64,000 nt of DNA from Paracoccus sp. TOH. GTDB taxonomy: Bacteria; Pseudomonadota; Alphaproteobacteria; Rhodobacterales; Rhodobacteraceae. The notes below the pieces were generated by a model. That model was not told the DNA's origin and did not search any database. It worked only from the letters and a program-made list of their open reading frames with translations. The stretch spans positions 124,001 to 188,000 of the forward strand of contig NZ_CP098363.1 in NCBI RefSeq assembly GCF_030388245.1. Direction: 5' to 3'. Position numbers and translations under genes: made by a program. Of the stretch, positions 1-8,020 are shown one piece after another (within the stretch, counting starts at the first letter, position 1; every line of letters starts with the position of its first letter).

Positions 1-827
1 ACGAGGTTTGGCAGGGCTGGTTCCCCGTCCGAAATTACCGTGACGGTTTGTTCGTGATCCCAACCGAGAGCCCTCAAGTGCTGGCGAAGCTGACTGGCAG
101 GTGACAGGACCGCCTGTTGCACCAAGCCGAAGCGACGGCACCTATCGTGGCCTTCAATTTTACCGACCACAACATCGAGGTGTCGCTTCTGATATTCCGG
201 CCTGCATCGGATATGCGCACCGTCCAGGAAAACCGTCAGCGCAGGCGCCTCTTCGGCGGCTGAAGGAACCAGCGGCTCATTCTGCTCGCTGTCGCAGATT
301 TCCCGGGCAACTTTGCCCAGTCGATTGCGCACCGATGTGTTCACCTGCTTCGCGCAAGGCAGAAAGGTTTCCAGAATACGCACCGCTTCCCGAAAGGAAT
401 GACGCGCTCCAAGTTCGGCTTGAAGGCGTCGCAGTTCCGGGGTCGATCGATCCGGGAAAAAGTGAGCGAGAGGCGAAAGCGGTCCGCCCAAGACAACATC
501 GGATTTTGCATTGCAGGCGCAACGCCGAATGCGCGGCGCTTTGACCTCGAACCTGCCGAAGAGTGTGTCGAGCACCCGCGACCGATAATCATGTATAGCC
601 CGGACCCCGTCGCAGTCCGGGCAGATCCGGCTGGCTTCGGAAATTTCCTCGATCTGGTCGTGCAGGATCGCACTTTGCAATTGCCCCAGGATCGTCTTCG
701 CATCTTCGAGCAACAACCCGAACCCCTCAGGCTGCGTGCGTCGAAACGGGCGGGACAAACGGCCGAGACGATGCCTCTTTGTGGTTCCGTTCTCAAAGGT
801 CGTCTCGACAATAATCCGCACTTCCAT
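1..827 (-). CDS. ISKra4-family transposase, partial (C-terminus beyond window)
   Basis: An open leftward frame starts at the ATG at 827-825, preceded by an AAGGGA ribosome site, and runs without stop to base 1, giving about 275 residues. The translation begins MEVRIIVETTFENG. It contains a CPDC pair (about residue 68) and an LDGAH motif near residue 202, where ISKra4-type DDE transposases carry their first catalytic aspartate. It moves the insertion sequence by cut-and-paste-type DNA transfer. Rightward frames over the same bases are shadows. The element's end should lie just right of the start codon, about 850-885, where it may have cut the next gene. The family call is from motif recognition and is fairly firm. 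Confidence 0.8.
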   Translation of the reverse strand, partial: MEVRIIVETTFENGTTKRHRLGRLSRPFRRTQPEGFGLLLEDAKTILGQLQSAILHDQIEEISEASRICPDCDGVRAIHDYRSRVLDTLFGRFEVKAPRIRRCACNAKSDVVLGGPLSPLAHFFPDRSTPELRRLQAELGARHSFREAVRILETFLPCAKQVNTSVRNRLGKVAREICDSEQNEPLVPSAAEEAPALTVFLDGAHIRCRPEYQKRHLDVVVGKIEGHDRCRRFGLVQQAVLSPASQLRQHLRALGWDHEQTVTVISDGEPALPNL

Positions 828-843
828 GGCAGTTCCCTTCTCA

Positions 844-1419
844 ATGAACCACCAACATACACAGACACCCCCAAGTTTTGCCCACTCCCGCCGGGATGTG
901 ACGGGCCTGGTGGATGACCCGCGCTCTTATTTCAAACGCATCGTGGCTGGCGGCAGGCAGTGGCAATGGCGGAACAAGGGCTTCGTTCCGCTGATTGCGG
1001 AAGAGGCCGTCGCGGCTGGCCCGGCGAGCGCCGAGGATTTCGCGGCCGCGATTGCTCCCTTCTCGGATGATCTGGCCGAGACCCCGGAGAACAGCCCTGC
1101 GAACATGACGTATTTGTTCCGGTCGGGGTCTGGTGAGACCATCAAGGGCGTCCGTCTCGCGACAACCAGCATCTGTGCTGAGGGCGGCGCACAGTGCCCG
1201 CTCGTGGTTCTGCGCGAAGGCCAGCCGCCGAAGACAATCTTTATCAATCTGGACCTGCCGTGGGGCTTCCTTGAGGCCGATGGCCGCGTCTTCGTTGAAT
1301 ATCAGCTTGAGGCGGCCGTTTCCCAGATCGACCTGGGGACGGGGGCAGTCACGCAGCTGACCATGATCGAGCCTGCGCCAGCGCAGTCGCCGCCGAGGAA
1401 CCCTCGCTATGTGGAGTAG
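844..1419 (+). CDS. hypothetical protein, probably truncated at its 5' end by the ISKra4 element
   Basis: This rightward frame of about 191 residues has a C-terminal three-quarters that looks coding and stops at 1417-1419, overlapping the start of the M23 peptidase gene. No ribosome site precedes the ATG at 844, and the first 15-20 codons coincide with the expected IS end, so the native start was probably lost. There are two cysteines (SICAEGGAQCP) and a proline-rich tail. I recognise no family. Tight coupling to the next genes suggests a component of the same envelope or secretion locus. Confidence 0.5.
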   Translation: MNHQHTQTPPSFAHSRRDVTGLVDDPRSYFKRIVAGGRQWQWRNKGFVPLIAEEAVAAGPASAEDFAAAIAPFSDDLAETPENSPANMTYLFRSGSGETIKGVRLATTSICAEGGAQCPLVVLREGQPPKTIFINLDLPWGFLEADGRVFVEYQLEAAVSQIDLGTGAVTQLTMIEPAPAQSPPRNPRYVE

Positions 1420-3058
1420 ATCAATGCGCCGCACCCTTGCCGCCCTTGCCGTTTCGACTGCGCTCGCGCTGACGGCTGCACCAGCCGTTGCGCAGAGCAT
1501 TTCCGGGGGGTTCGATTTCGAGGATTTCAGGGTGGCGGTTATGGGGCCGGAATCCGGGCGTCGTTATGAGATCCTCAATCTTGTGACCGGCAAAGCAGCC
1601 GGGGCCTATCAGTTTATGCCCCAGACGCTGGCCGATCTGGGATATGTGTCCAGTGCGACAGGGGTTTGGGATTGGGATAATGTGGTCTTCACGGCCAAAT
1701 CCCAGGCTATGGGCGTCAGCACGATCAACGATTTCCTGACAACCGAGTCCGGGCGGCGGTTGCAGGATCAGGCTTTCGATGAATTCACCCTTCGCAACTG
1801 GCGCTCTTTGAGTGCGTCAACCAAGGGGCAGATCGGGAAAGTCGTGAACGGGGTTCTTGTGACCGAGGGCGGGCTGCTTTCCGGTGCTCACTTCCTTGGT
1901 GCCGGGGGGATGAACAATTTCGTTAGTTCGGGCTTCACCGGCGCAAATCTCAGTAACCTGTCCACGATCCTCGCCCAAAACTTCCCGTCACAGCAGACGC
2001 TGGAACGGCTCGATCAGTATGTGATGGGGCGGTTGGTAAGTGGCGCTGCGGCGCATGGCGGTATCGCTGGCGCGTCAGGTTATGGTGGCAGTGCGGGTGG
2101 GGCGGGCGGTAGCTATACCGTGGATCAGGTGGCCCAGGCGGCGGCAGAGAACGCGGGAAGCGTGTCTGGCGTCTGCATGACGCACCCGATCATGTCCACA
2201 AGTGGTCAGCGGGTTTCGTCGCCCTATGGCGTCGATAGAACGGGCAGGGCGTCAGCTGGATGGCACCAAGGCTTGGACCTGGTGAATGGTGTCGGCCGAG
2301 GCGATCCCATCTATGCCGGTGTGAACGGGCGGGTTGTGGTCGCGGGTTCTGGTAGTGGAGGAAACCGCGTCGTCATCGAGACAAGCGACGGCTCGCAGCG
2401 GTTCGTCTTCATGCACCTGGATTCGGTCCATCGCGACGTGCGGCAGATCGGAACGGTTGTGACCCCTGACACCCAGATCGGGACGATGGGCGATAGTGGA
2501 TCGCCTGGGGCAATTCACTTGCACCTGGGCAGTTTGATCGAGGGATCGAAGCTCCAAGGTGTCGGGATGGAGTCCCGTATCTGGGAATCGCCTGGCGGCT
2601 GGACTGGCTCAAAGGAGAAGAATCCGTTGACGGCCGATCAAGTGGCCTCGGCGTTGCCAAGCAGCTTCTATTTCGTCAACCCAGAACCGTTCTTGCCCAA
2701 CCGTGTCGCCTTCCCGGCCGAGCTGGCTTCGGCTTATGCCTCGCAGGGTATTTCGCGCCCGGATGGGCTGACGTTGGCGAACAACTGCCAGGTCGGGAGC
2801 CTCACGGGTATGCCGATGGCAAGCACAGGCGGCGGGGTTTCTGCATCGGAGCTGGGAACGAACCCCATGGGACACTTGGCTGACGTTGGCTATGCGGCCG
2901 ACATGGCCATGGGAGAGTTCCGAGATGCGGTTCTTGACCTCACCAAGATCGCGGCTGACGAGTTTACCAGGGCGCAGCTCTACAGCTCTAGCCGGTCCCG
3001 GCCGAATGCGGCCTGGGCAACAATGGTGTCATCTACAGCGGGAGAACATGCACAATGA
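1409..3058 (+). CDS. exported M23-family peptidoglycan endopeptidase with lysozyme-like N-terminal region
   Basis: The 549-residue protein has a signal peptide ending near APAVAQ (about residue 29). Residues 45-75 include ESGRRYE and AAGAYQFMPQTL, which resemble lytic-transglycosylase or phage-lysozyme muramidase signatures. A glycine-rich linker follows. Residues 285-390 hold an M23/LytM fold with HQGLDLV and HLHLG zinc-ligand motifs. Such two-domain murein hydrolases open the cell wall for conjugation or secretion machines. An alternative start at ATG 1424 has its own GGAG. Its stop overlaps the next start (ATGA). Enzyme class is firm and the link to DNA transfer is inferred. Confidence 0.8.
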   Translation: MWSRSMRRTLAALAVSTALALTAAPAVAQSISGGFDFEDFRVAVMGPESGRRYEILNLVTGKAAGAYQFMPQTLADLGYVSSATGVWDWDNVVFTAKSQAMGVSTINDFLTTESGRRLQDQAFDEFTLRNWRSLSASTKGQIGKVVNGVLVTEGGLLSGAHFLGAGGMNNFVSSGFTGANLSNLSTILAQNFPSQQTLERLDQYVMGRLVSGAAAHGGIAGASGYGGSAGGAGGSYTVDQVAQAAAENAGSVSGVCMTHPIMSTSGQRVSSPYGVDRTGRASAGWHQGLDLVNGVGRGDPIYAGVNGRVVVAGSGSGGNRVVIETSDGSQRFVFMHLDSVHRDVRQIGTVVTPDTQIGTMGDSGSPGAIHLHLGSLIEGSKLQGVGMESRIWESPGGWTGSKEKNPLTADQVASALPSSFYFVNPEPFLPNRVAFPAELASAYASQGISRPDGLTLANNCQVGSLTGMPMASTGGGVSASELGTNPMGHLADVGYAADMAMGEFRDAVLDLTKIAADEFTRAQLYSSSRSRPNAAWATMVSSTAGEHAQ

Positions 3059-3600
3059 AACGGGTGATTGCGGGGGTGCTTCTGGCGGTAACGGTTCCCG
3101 TCATGGCGATGGCGGAAATCGAGGCGCTGAACTGGTCCAAGCTCTCGACAAGCAGCTGGCCGGAGTGTGGGACGGGCTGCGCGATCGATACGATCAACGC
3201 GGCGCAGTCTGTGGTGATTTTCCACACTCGCGGCGAGCTGACAAAGCCCGAGGCCGAGGCCCTTGTTGCGGCCGTCCAGCGCGGCGCTCGCGTCTCTGTT
3301 TTCGTTGGTCAGGAGAACAGCCTGTCCAAGGAAGTCATCTGGTATGTCCAGGACATTTACCAGAAGTGGGCGGCGACAGCGCCAGACGACGACACGTCGA
3401 TGCTCGGGATGGGTGGTTGCGTCATGGGCGCGACAGACACCCCGGCATTCATCGTCACCGATCCCTTCGGCACGAAGCCCAACGATGCGCCAGCGCTCGT
3501 GGTGGACGGGAAGAAGACCGGAGAGATCAGCATCGCAGCCGAGGCGTCGGTTGTGTCCGAAACAGAGGATTTCATTCAATGCTATCTGCAAGCAAAATGA
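3055..3600 (+). CDS. secreted protein of unknown function
   Basis: The 181-residue protein starts in an ATGA overlap with the M23 gene and carries a clear signal peptide (MKRVIAGVLLAVTVPVMAMA). The mature part has four cysteines, in ECGTGC, GGCVMG and QCYL, suggesting disulfides in the periplasm. The stretch LVAAVQRGARVSVFVG loosely resembles the helix-strand unit of phospholipase-D-like proteins, but no HKD motif is present, so I do not assign that function. It is translationally coupled to neighbours on both sides and likely works with them. Confidence 0.65.
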   Translation: MKRVIAGVLLAVTVPVMAMAEIEALNWSKLSTSSWPECGTGCAIDTINAAQSVVIFHTRGELTKPEAEALVAAVQRGARVSVFVGQENSLSKEVIWYVQDIYQKWAATAPDDDTSMLGMGGCVMGATDTPAFIVTDPFGTKPNDAPALVVDGKKTGEISIAAEASVVSETEDFIQCYLQAK

Positions 3601-3887
3601 TCGCTATCGCCGTCCTGGCCGGTGTTGTCACCACGGGACAAGCGAGTGCGCAGCAACAGGGACCGGCACAGAGGGCGGTGGAACCGAACGCGGTGGCCGT
3701 CGATGAATATGTGCCGAACCAGTATCTCGATCCGAATCTGCTCGCGATCCAGGTGCGCCGCGCCGAGGATCGCATCCTCGCGCTCGAAGAGACGAATGAG
3801 CGCCTGATCCGAGGCTATAACGATCTGGCCGAGAAATATAACGCACTGCGCGAGTATCTGAATACTGGCGTGGTCCTGGAACAATAA
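3579..3887 (+). CDS. small exported coiled-coil protein
   Basis: The 102-residue protein starts at the ATG at 3579, chosen because GAGGA lies 9 bases upstream. The alternative ATG at 3597 overlaps the preceding stop but has no ribosome site. A signal peptide ends near QASA (residue 25). Residues 55-95 form a heptad-rich helix (RRAEDRILALEETNERLI and onward), predicted to be a coiled coil. It is probably a periplasmic oligomeric or adaptor subunit of the locus. No named family is recognised. Confidence 0.65.
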   Translation: MLSASKMIAIAVLAGVVTTGQASAQQQGPAQRAVEPNAVAVDEYVPNQYLDPNLLAIQVRRAEDRILALEETNERLIRGYNDLAEKYNALREYLNTGVVLEQ

Positions 3888-3900
3888 GGCGGGGGGCGAC

Positions 3901-4503
3901 ATGGAAATTCCAAGCCTCGATACCGCGCTGGTCAGGCTGACGGGTGTCTTTCCCTATTACATCGAGTTCATCCTGGCTTTGCTGGCCTTGGCGGGGCTTG
4001 GCTGTGTCGTCTCTGGCGGCATGATCGCCTGGAAGGCCGCAACCGACAGCGGGCGCGGCCAATCTTATGGTCAGGGAACACCGACACCTTGGAAGGCGCT
4101 CGGGTTGTGGGTGTTGGGTGGAGCCATGTCAGTCCCGCTCGTTCTCCTGTGGGACGCGGCCGGGACGTTTGTGCTGGGGGGAGACGAGACCTACAACATG
4201 CTCTCCTACCTGCCGCCGCCCAATACCAGCCCCTGGTGTGATCGGGTCAAGGCGGGAGTTATCCTGTTCTGGATGTGTATCGGGATTACGGCATGGGCAT
4301 GGGCGGCTTTCCTAGCATATTCGCGGATCACGTCATTCCAAGGGCAAGGCATCGGCCTGAAGGTCATTGGCTTTGCCTTCGGGGGACTGTGCGCCTTCTT
4401 CATCACTGATCTGGCCGTGATCTTCTCCAACACGTTCGGCATGGATATTTCGCTGGATAACGTCTGCACGATCTTGGGAACGGGAGAGAGCGGTGCTCCA
4501 TAA
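3901..4503 (+). CDS. inner-membrane protein with about four transmembrane helices
   Basis: The 200-residue protein has hydrophobic segments at about residues 18-42, 65-87, 115-140 and 150-175. The ATG at 3901 follows GGCGGGGGGCGAC. Its size and helix pattern recall the small membrane proteins of type IVB/IncI-like transfer systems (IcmC/DotE, TraQ), but I see no diagnostic motif, so this is only suggestive. The stop overlaps the GTG start of the next gene by 11 bases. Confidence 0.65.
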   Translation: MEIPSLDTALVRLTGVFPYYIEFILALLALAGLGCVVSGGMIAWKAATDSGRGQSYGQGTPTPWKALGLWVLGGAMSVPLVLLWDAAGTFVLGGDETYNMLSYLPPPNTSPWCDRVKAGVILFWMCIGITAWAWAAFLAYSRITSFQGQGIGLKVIGFAFGGLCAFFITDLAVIFSNTFGMDISLDNVCTILGTGESGAP

Positions 4504-5170
4504 AATCGGGATCGCTGCTGTCGCGGGCGTAATCGCTCTGGTTGCCGGTCATGCTCATGGCTATCAGGCCGATCCGGGCGGCAATTCGGCCCCACAAGCG
4601 GCTCAGGCGGCTACGCCGCGTGATGCCGCCGCCGAGGATCGCGCTGTGGACGCCGTGGCCTCCATCGCGGGGGGTGCGCTGCGCGTTTATCAGTTGCCGC
4701 CCCAGGGGCGGCTACAGGCGATGACGGCGCTGGTGGAGCGTTCGGTCGATTGGGGCTTTGTGCTTCGCAACAGCGTTCCTCCAGAGCTTGTGGCGGTGCT
4801 CAATGACAATGAGCGGCGGGCGCTGGCTCATTCTCTTCTGGCGGTGACGGCCGGAGGCTATGTGTCTGCGTTCCAAGGGTATCAGGGCGAGCAGATCGAT
4901 GTGGTGAGTGTCAACACCCTCGGCCCAGGTATTGTGCGCGTCGGGACACGACTGCGGGGGGAAAAGATGGATGAGGCCATCGCCATAGATTGGGTCGTTG
5001 CTGGCCTCGACCAGAACCGGCCCGCACTGCGCGACCTCATTATCGATAGCAACTCAATGCTTGCGAGCCAGCAGCTCGTGCTGGGCACCCTGTGGGATGA
5101 GGTGTCCCAGGACAAGGCGAGGTTCTTGCAGCGTATGGCTTCACCAGATCCTTGGGGGGATGGGCAATGA
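4493..5170 (+). CDS. exported MlaC/Ttg2D-like protein
   Basis: The 225-residue protein begins at a GTG preceded by GGGAGAG. A signal peptide ends at HAHG. The body has the order of elements seen in MlaC/Ttg2 (toluene-tolerance, phospholipid shuttle) proteins: a helical half containing LVERSVDWGFVLRN, then YVSAFQGYQGEQIDVV, then alternating strands with VRVGTRLRG. MlaC carries phospholipid across the periplasm, but here no Mla ABC genes are present, so the ligand and role are unknown. The assignment is by pattern only. Confidence 0.6.
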   Translation: MLHKIGIAAVAGVIALVAGHAHGYQADPGGNSAPQAAQAATPRDAAAEDRAVDAVASIAGGALRVYQLPPQGRLQAMTALVERSVDWGFVLRNSVPPELVAVLNDNERRALAHSLLAVTAGGYVSAFQGYQGEQIDVVSVNTLGPGIVRVGTRLRGEKMDEAIAIDWVVAGLDQNRPALRDLIIDSNSMLASQQLVLGTLWDEVSQDKARFLQRMASPDPWGDGQ

Positions 5171-5652
5171 GTAAAGATACATCACACCGGATGCACTGGT
5201 GGTTCTTTGTCGATAAGCTCGTTCCGTGGATGTTCGCTGGCGCTCTGTTGGCTATCCTATTGGTCATGAGCGGCATGGTTTCGGATCGCTTTGCCCTACC
5301 CGCGAACCTTTACTCGCGAATCCAGATCAGCACCGTGGCATTGATCGGCATCGGCGCTGTCTCGTCGGTGTTGATCTCGGCAATTCAATGGTCCTGCACT
5401 CGCCTGACCATTGACGGAGACCAGCTGGTTTATGCGAAGGGCGTTCTCAACAGGACTGTGGCGAAGATCCCGATTCAGGAAATCGCCAGCATCGATCTGC
5501 ATCAGACGCTGTTCCAGCGGGTCATGGGAACGGGTGATCTTGTGGTGGATATGCGCGGGGCATCGCTGCTGCGGATGAAGCTGCTCGATGATCCCGAGGG
5601 CATTCAGAATTCTGTTTTATCCCTGCGTCGAAAGCCGACTATAAGCCAATAG
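5167..5652 (+). CDS. membrane protein with bacterial PH (bPH2/YdbS-type) domain
   Basis: The 161-residue protein starts in an ATGA overlap with the previous stop, with GGGGGGA upstream. Two transmembrane helices (about residues 15-37 and 50-72) are followed by a domain starting RLTIDGDQLVYAKGVLNRTVAKIP, the typical opening of bacterial PH domains. IQEIASIDLHQT and a FQRVMGTGDLVV strand follow. Such proteins sit in the inner membrane and their function is generally unknown. It is the last gene of the rightward run. Confidence 0.75.
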   Translation: MSKDTSHRMHWWFFVDKLVPWMFAGALLAILLVMSGMVSDRFALPANLYSRIQISTVALIGIGAVSSVLISAIQWSCTRLTIDGDQLVYAKGVLNRTVAKIPIQEIASIDLHQTLFQRVMGTGDLVVDMRGASLLRMKLLDDPEGIQNSVLSLRRKPTISQ

Positions 5653-5667
5653 TCGGCCCAAACTTTA

Positions 5668-5808
5668 TTAGCGCCTGCGCATTTCCTCTTCGCGCCTGCG
5701 CTGGTCTTCCATTCGGCGTTCCTCTTCGCGCCTGCGCTGGTCATCCTCTCGTCTGCGCCGATCTTCATCTTCGCGCCTGCGTTGCTCTTGCTGCCATTTG
5801 TCATCCAT
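5668..5808 (-). CDS. 46-residue arginine/glutamate repeat protein
   Basis: A short leftward gene starts at the ATG at 5808-5806 with AGGA eight bases upstream and stops at TAA 5670-5668. After MDDKWQQEQ the whole product is imperfect copies of the unit RRRE with two to four acidic or polar residues. This predicts a continuous highly charged helix (single-alpha-helix or coiled-coil type). The DNA shows matching 10-13 base repeats around CGCCTGCGCTGG on the plus strand. Function is unknown. The ribosome site and clean stop support expression. Confidence 0.55.
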   Translation of the reverse strand: MDDKWQQEQRRREDEDRRRREDDQRRREEERRMEDQRRREEEMRRR

Positions 5809-5869
5809 TGGCACATTCCTTTTTTGTGATCTTGAGGCGGGTCATATTTTGGTTGTGCGCTCCCGCCCG

Positions 5870-6262
5870 TCAACACGCTGGAGATTTGCGATCTCTTTGG
5901 CGGATCAGCCCGGCGATTTTTCGCTGTGCCTCGGGCGAAGGGGCTTCAATGCCGGAAATCCCGTGGTCGGCCGCATCACGGCCGGAGGCGAAAACCTCTA
6001 CATCTGGTCTGTAGTCCCAGACAGACGTATCGAGGTGACGGGCGTTTATGCGCAAAGCAAGAAGGTGATCCCGGTCATGGGTCAAGAGCCAGCCTCCGCA
6101 GATGCAGCCATCGCGCTGATGGCACATGAAAACCTGCGGCGGCTGTTCCCATGTTTCCCCGTCATAGGCCGGAAGTTTCTCGTATTCCTCGCGCGACCAG
6201 ATCCCGGCCGGAGTGTCTATGCGGTAAGGGCAAGAGCCACATGGGGCCTTGGGCGGCTTCAT
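5870..6262 (-). CDS. DUF6283-family protein
   Basis: The product is about 130 residues from MKPPKAPCGSCPYR. The CGSCPYR...PAGIW start, FMCHQRDGCICGGWL centre and THDRDHLLALR motif match the DUF6283 family of cysteine/histidine-containing proteins common on phages and plasmids. The four to five conserved cysteines suggest a metal site. The start is 8 bases after the preceding stop. The longer frame to 6319 is less likely because it overlaps the upstream gene. Function unknown. Confidence 0.7.
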   Translation of the reverse strand: MKPPKAPCGSCPYRIDTPAGIWSREEYEKLPAYDGETWEQPPQVFMCHQRDGCICGGWLLTHDRDHLLALRINARHLDTSVWDYRPDVEVFASGRDAADHGISGIEAPSPEAQRKIAGLIRQRDRKSPAC

Positions 6263-6269
6263 GGTGTTG

Positions 6270-6548
6270 TCATAGGCGATAGCGCAGCTCCATTTCCTCG
6301 ATCTCGCTGAATAGTTCACGAGCGCGGTCTTCGCTGATCTTCGATCCGCCCGCCTTTATGCGCCGCATGAGCGCATCTGTCTCGGTATAGCTTGCGCCGT
6401 TCATCGTAGGGCCAACACCCTCATAAGCTGCGCAGTCGCGCACGGCCTCATTGATCGACAGGATGGTGTATTTGCAGACTGGCGCTTGGTCTTCCTGTAG
6501 AAGGCCAAAGCTCGGCAGGTATTCTTTGTGCGTGACGATCATCTTCAC
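6270..6548 (-). CDS. hypothetical protein
   Basis: The 92-residue product starts at a GTG (6548) in a GTGA overlap with the preceding stop. An ATG two codons later is equally possible, and AGGA lies upstream of both. It is predicted soluble, with a helical acidic C-terminus (SEDRARELFSEIEEMEL). No family is recognised. It belongs to the leftward chain of small accessory genes between 8.86 and 5.87 kb. Confidence 0.55.
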   Translation of the reverse strand: MKMIVTHKEYLPSFGLLQEDQAPVCKYTILSINEAVRDCAAYEGVGPTMNGASYTETDALMRRIKAGGSKISEDRARELFSEIEEMELRYRL

Positions 6549-6970
6549 TTCCTGCTGGTGGTTGATTTGGCATGGCGTAGCCGCTTCTGGGCGGCGAGTG
6601 CGGCCTTGAGCTGATCTCCAAGCGTAGGCCCATCGTCATCATCGAAATGGCAGTCCGCGCCATAGTCAACGATGAGGCCCCGCAGGGAGGCTATTTCGTC
6701 GCGCAGAGCGCCCGCCTTGGACGCCGCATGGGGCCTGCCTTTATCGATGGGCTTCCGGTCACGAAAGCCCGTCCAGGCGTCGGGGAGCCATCCATAGTCG
6801 CCATGCTTTGGTGACAGTTTGCCCCACGTCACACCAGGCAGCTTGCACCACCAGTAACCATAAGTGACGCCATGGCGAGTGCGGATCGTGCGCAGGACAT
6901 ATTCCCAATACTCGATCCGCGTTCCCTCCAACCGGGCGCGGTAGCAGCTATCCCCGATCTTGAGGGCCAT
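6545..6970 (-). CDS. hypothetical protein
   Basis: The 141-residue product has GGGAG upstream of the ATG at 6970. The N-terminal half is rich in aromatic residues (GYWWCKLPGVTWG); the C-terminal half is helical with an acidic patch (CHFDDDDGPTLGDQ) and a basic tail. It ends in an overlap with the next gene. It looks like a plasmid- or phage-borne accessory protein, with no function assignable. Confidence 0.55.
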   Translation of the reverse strand: MALKIGDSCYRARLEGTRIEYWEYVLRTIRTRHGVTYGYWWCKLPGVTWGKLSPKHGDYGWLPDAWTGFRDRKPIDKGRPHAASKAGALRDEIASLRGLIVDYGADCHFDDDDGPTLGDQLKAALAAQKRLRHAKSTTSRK

Positions 6971-7208
6971 CGGTCAAACTCCCTGATGCCGTTTGATTGC
7001 AGCAAGGGCAAGGAAGCCCACGCCGGTTCTGGGTGATTGTCCAGCTGTCCTCGATCCAGCCGGTATCGTGGCCGCAGCGTGGGCATATAAACTGGATGCC
7101 TTTGACGGCACCGCCCGGCATATGCCCCGCATCGGCAACCTGCATCCGCCAGACACGCTGGCTACGCGGTTTTGAGGGTATGCCCGGAAGGGTGAGCTGG
7201 CGGGCCAT
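6948..7208 (-). CDS. small zinc-ribbon-like protein
   Basis: The product is about 86 residues from MARQLTLPGIP, chosen because GGGAG precedes the ATG at 7208. CPRCGHDTGW followed about 20 residues later by CPCCN gives a four-cysteine zinc-ribbon arrangement. The rest is basic. It is probably a nucleic-acid-binding or structural metal protein of the accessory gene chain. It overlaps the next gene by 23 bases. Confidence 0.55.
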   Translation of the reverse strand: MARQLTLPGIPSKPRSQRVWRMQVADAGHMPGGAVKGIQFICPRCGHDTGWIEDSWTITQNRRGLPCPCCNQTASGSLTDGPQDRG

Positions 7209-7209
7209 A

Positions 7210-7587
7210 TCATTCTCCCGTGTTCTGTGAGTCATGCTCATACTCGCCCGAGAAGTATCGCGGGCGGCTTGCGATCTCGGCCGCTATGAAGCTCTCCGCG
7301 AAAAGCGGAAACTTCCGCTCAATCCTTCGGCGCAGGTTGTTGAGCCGCACTCTGGCACGAGCCTCCTGGCTCCATCTGCGGATCGGGCGCTGCGTGATCT
7401 GCTCCCAGCCGATGCTCCAACCTGTGCCGGGTGCATACTCGGTGCCTGGTTGGCACATTTGCTGGATCTCGTCAGGGATCGGGTGTGGGCGGTCACACAG
7501 GACCGCTTTGATTATACGAGGCAACCCGTCCGGGGGCGTGGTTGTGGGGTTTCCCCAGAACAGGCGGCAGCGCCATTTCTCCGACAT
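7210..7587 (-). CDS. hypothetical protein
   Basis: The 125-residue soluble protein (MSEKWRCRLFWGNP) has a tryptophan-rich middle (GTGWSIGWEQ) and a basic helical segment (RARVRLNNLRRRIERK). The stop lies one base from the next start. No family recognised. Confidence 0.5.
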   Translation of the reverse strand: MSEKWRCRLFWGNPTTTPPDGLPRIIKAVLCDRPHPIPDEIQQMCQPGTEYAPGTGWSIGWEQITQRPIRRWSQEARARVRLNNLRRRIERKFPLFAESFIAAEIASRPRYFSGEYEHDSQNTGE

Positions 7588-7610
7588 GGGACACCTGAAT
7601 CCAGATGGGG

Positions 7611-8003
7611 TCAGTAGTCGATTTCTTCGAGCAGCTTTTCCGCGTCAGCGGCCTGCCGGTCGAATTGCTCTGCCAGCCGCTCATGGCCGGGGATGCTCCG
7701 CAGCTCGGCCGCGTTCGACAGGTATTTTTCGCGGGCCAGCTCAAGAGCACCACGAAGGGCAGTGATCTTGGTATCGGTCAGGGTCAGGTTCATGGTCGGG
7801 CACTCCGAAGTCTGTGGACCAGCAGCGACGAGCGCCACGCGCTCGTCGCTGCTGGTAGGGCTGTCAGGATAGGCCGCAATCGCGTCTGCCGCGCCGTTGG
7901 CCTGCAACACGTCGAACGTCTCGCGCTCAAGCGCGTCGAGGCTGCGCAGGAGCCGCCCCTTGATCGTCGGAGCAAGCGCAACAGCTTGTTCATAGGTCAT
8001 CAT
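7611..8003 (-). CDS. hypothetical protein
   Basis: The 130-residue frame starts at the ATG at 8003 (MMTYEQAVALAP) with GGAGG 8 bases upstream. The product looks like two helical segments joined by a low-complexity linker (residues 45-70). An internal methionine at 7793 (MNLTLTDTKITALRG) could be a separate start, so this may be two small genes in one frame. Function unknown. Confidence 0.5.
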   Translation of the reverse strand: MMTYEQAVALAPTIKGRLLRSLDALERETFDVLQANGAADAIAAYPDSPTSSDERVALVAAGPQTSECPTMNLTLTDTKITALRGALELAREKYLSNAAELRSIPGHERLAEQFDRQAADAEKLLEEIDY

Positions 8004-8020
8004 GGTGGGTGCCTCCGGGG

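Noticed and set aside
101..544. Rightward frame of 147 codons at the left edge
   Set aside because: Antisense to the ISKra4-family transposase; no motif or ribosome site.
5690..5800. Short repeats of CGCCTGCG type that could suggest a CRISPR or minisatellite
   Set aside because: Spacing is irregular, no spacers, and the repeats are explained by codons of the RRRE-repeat protein.
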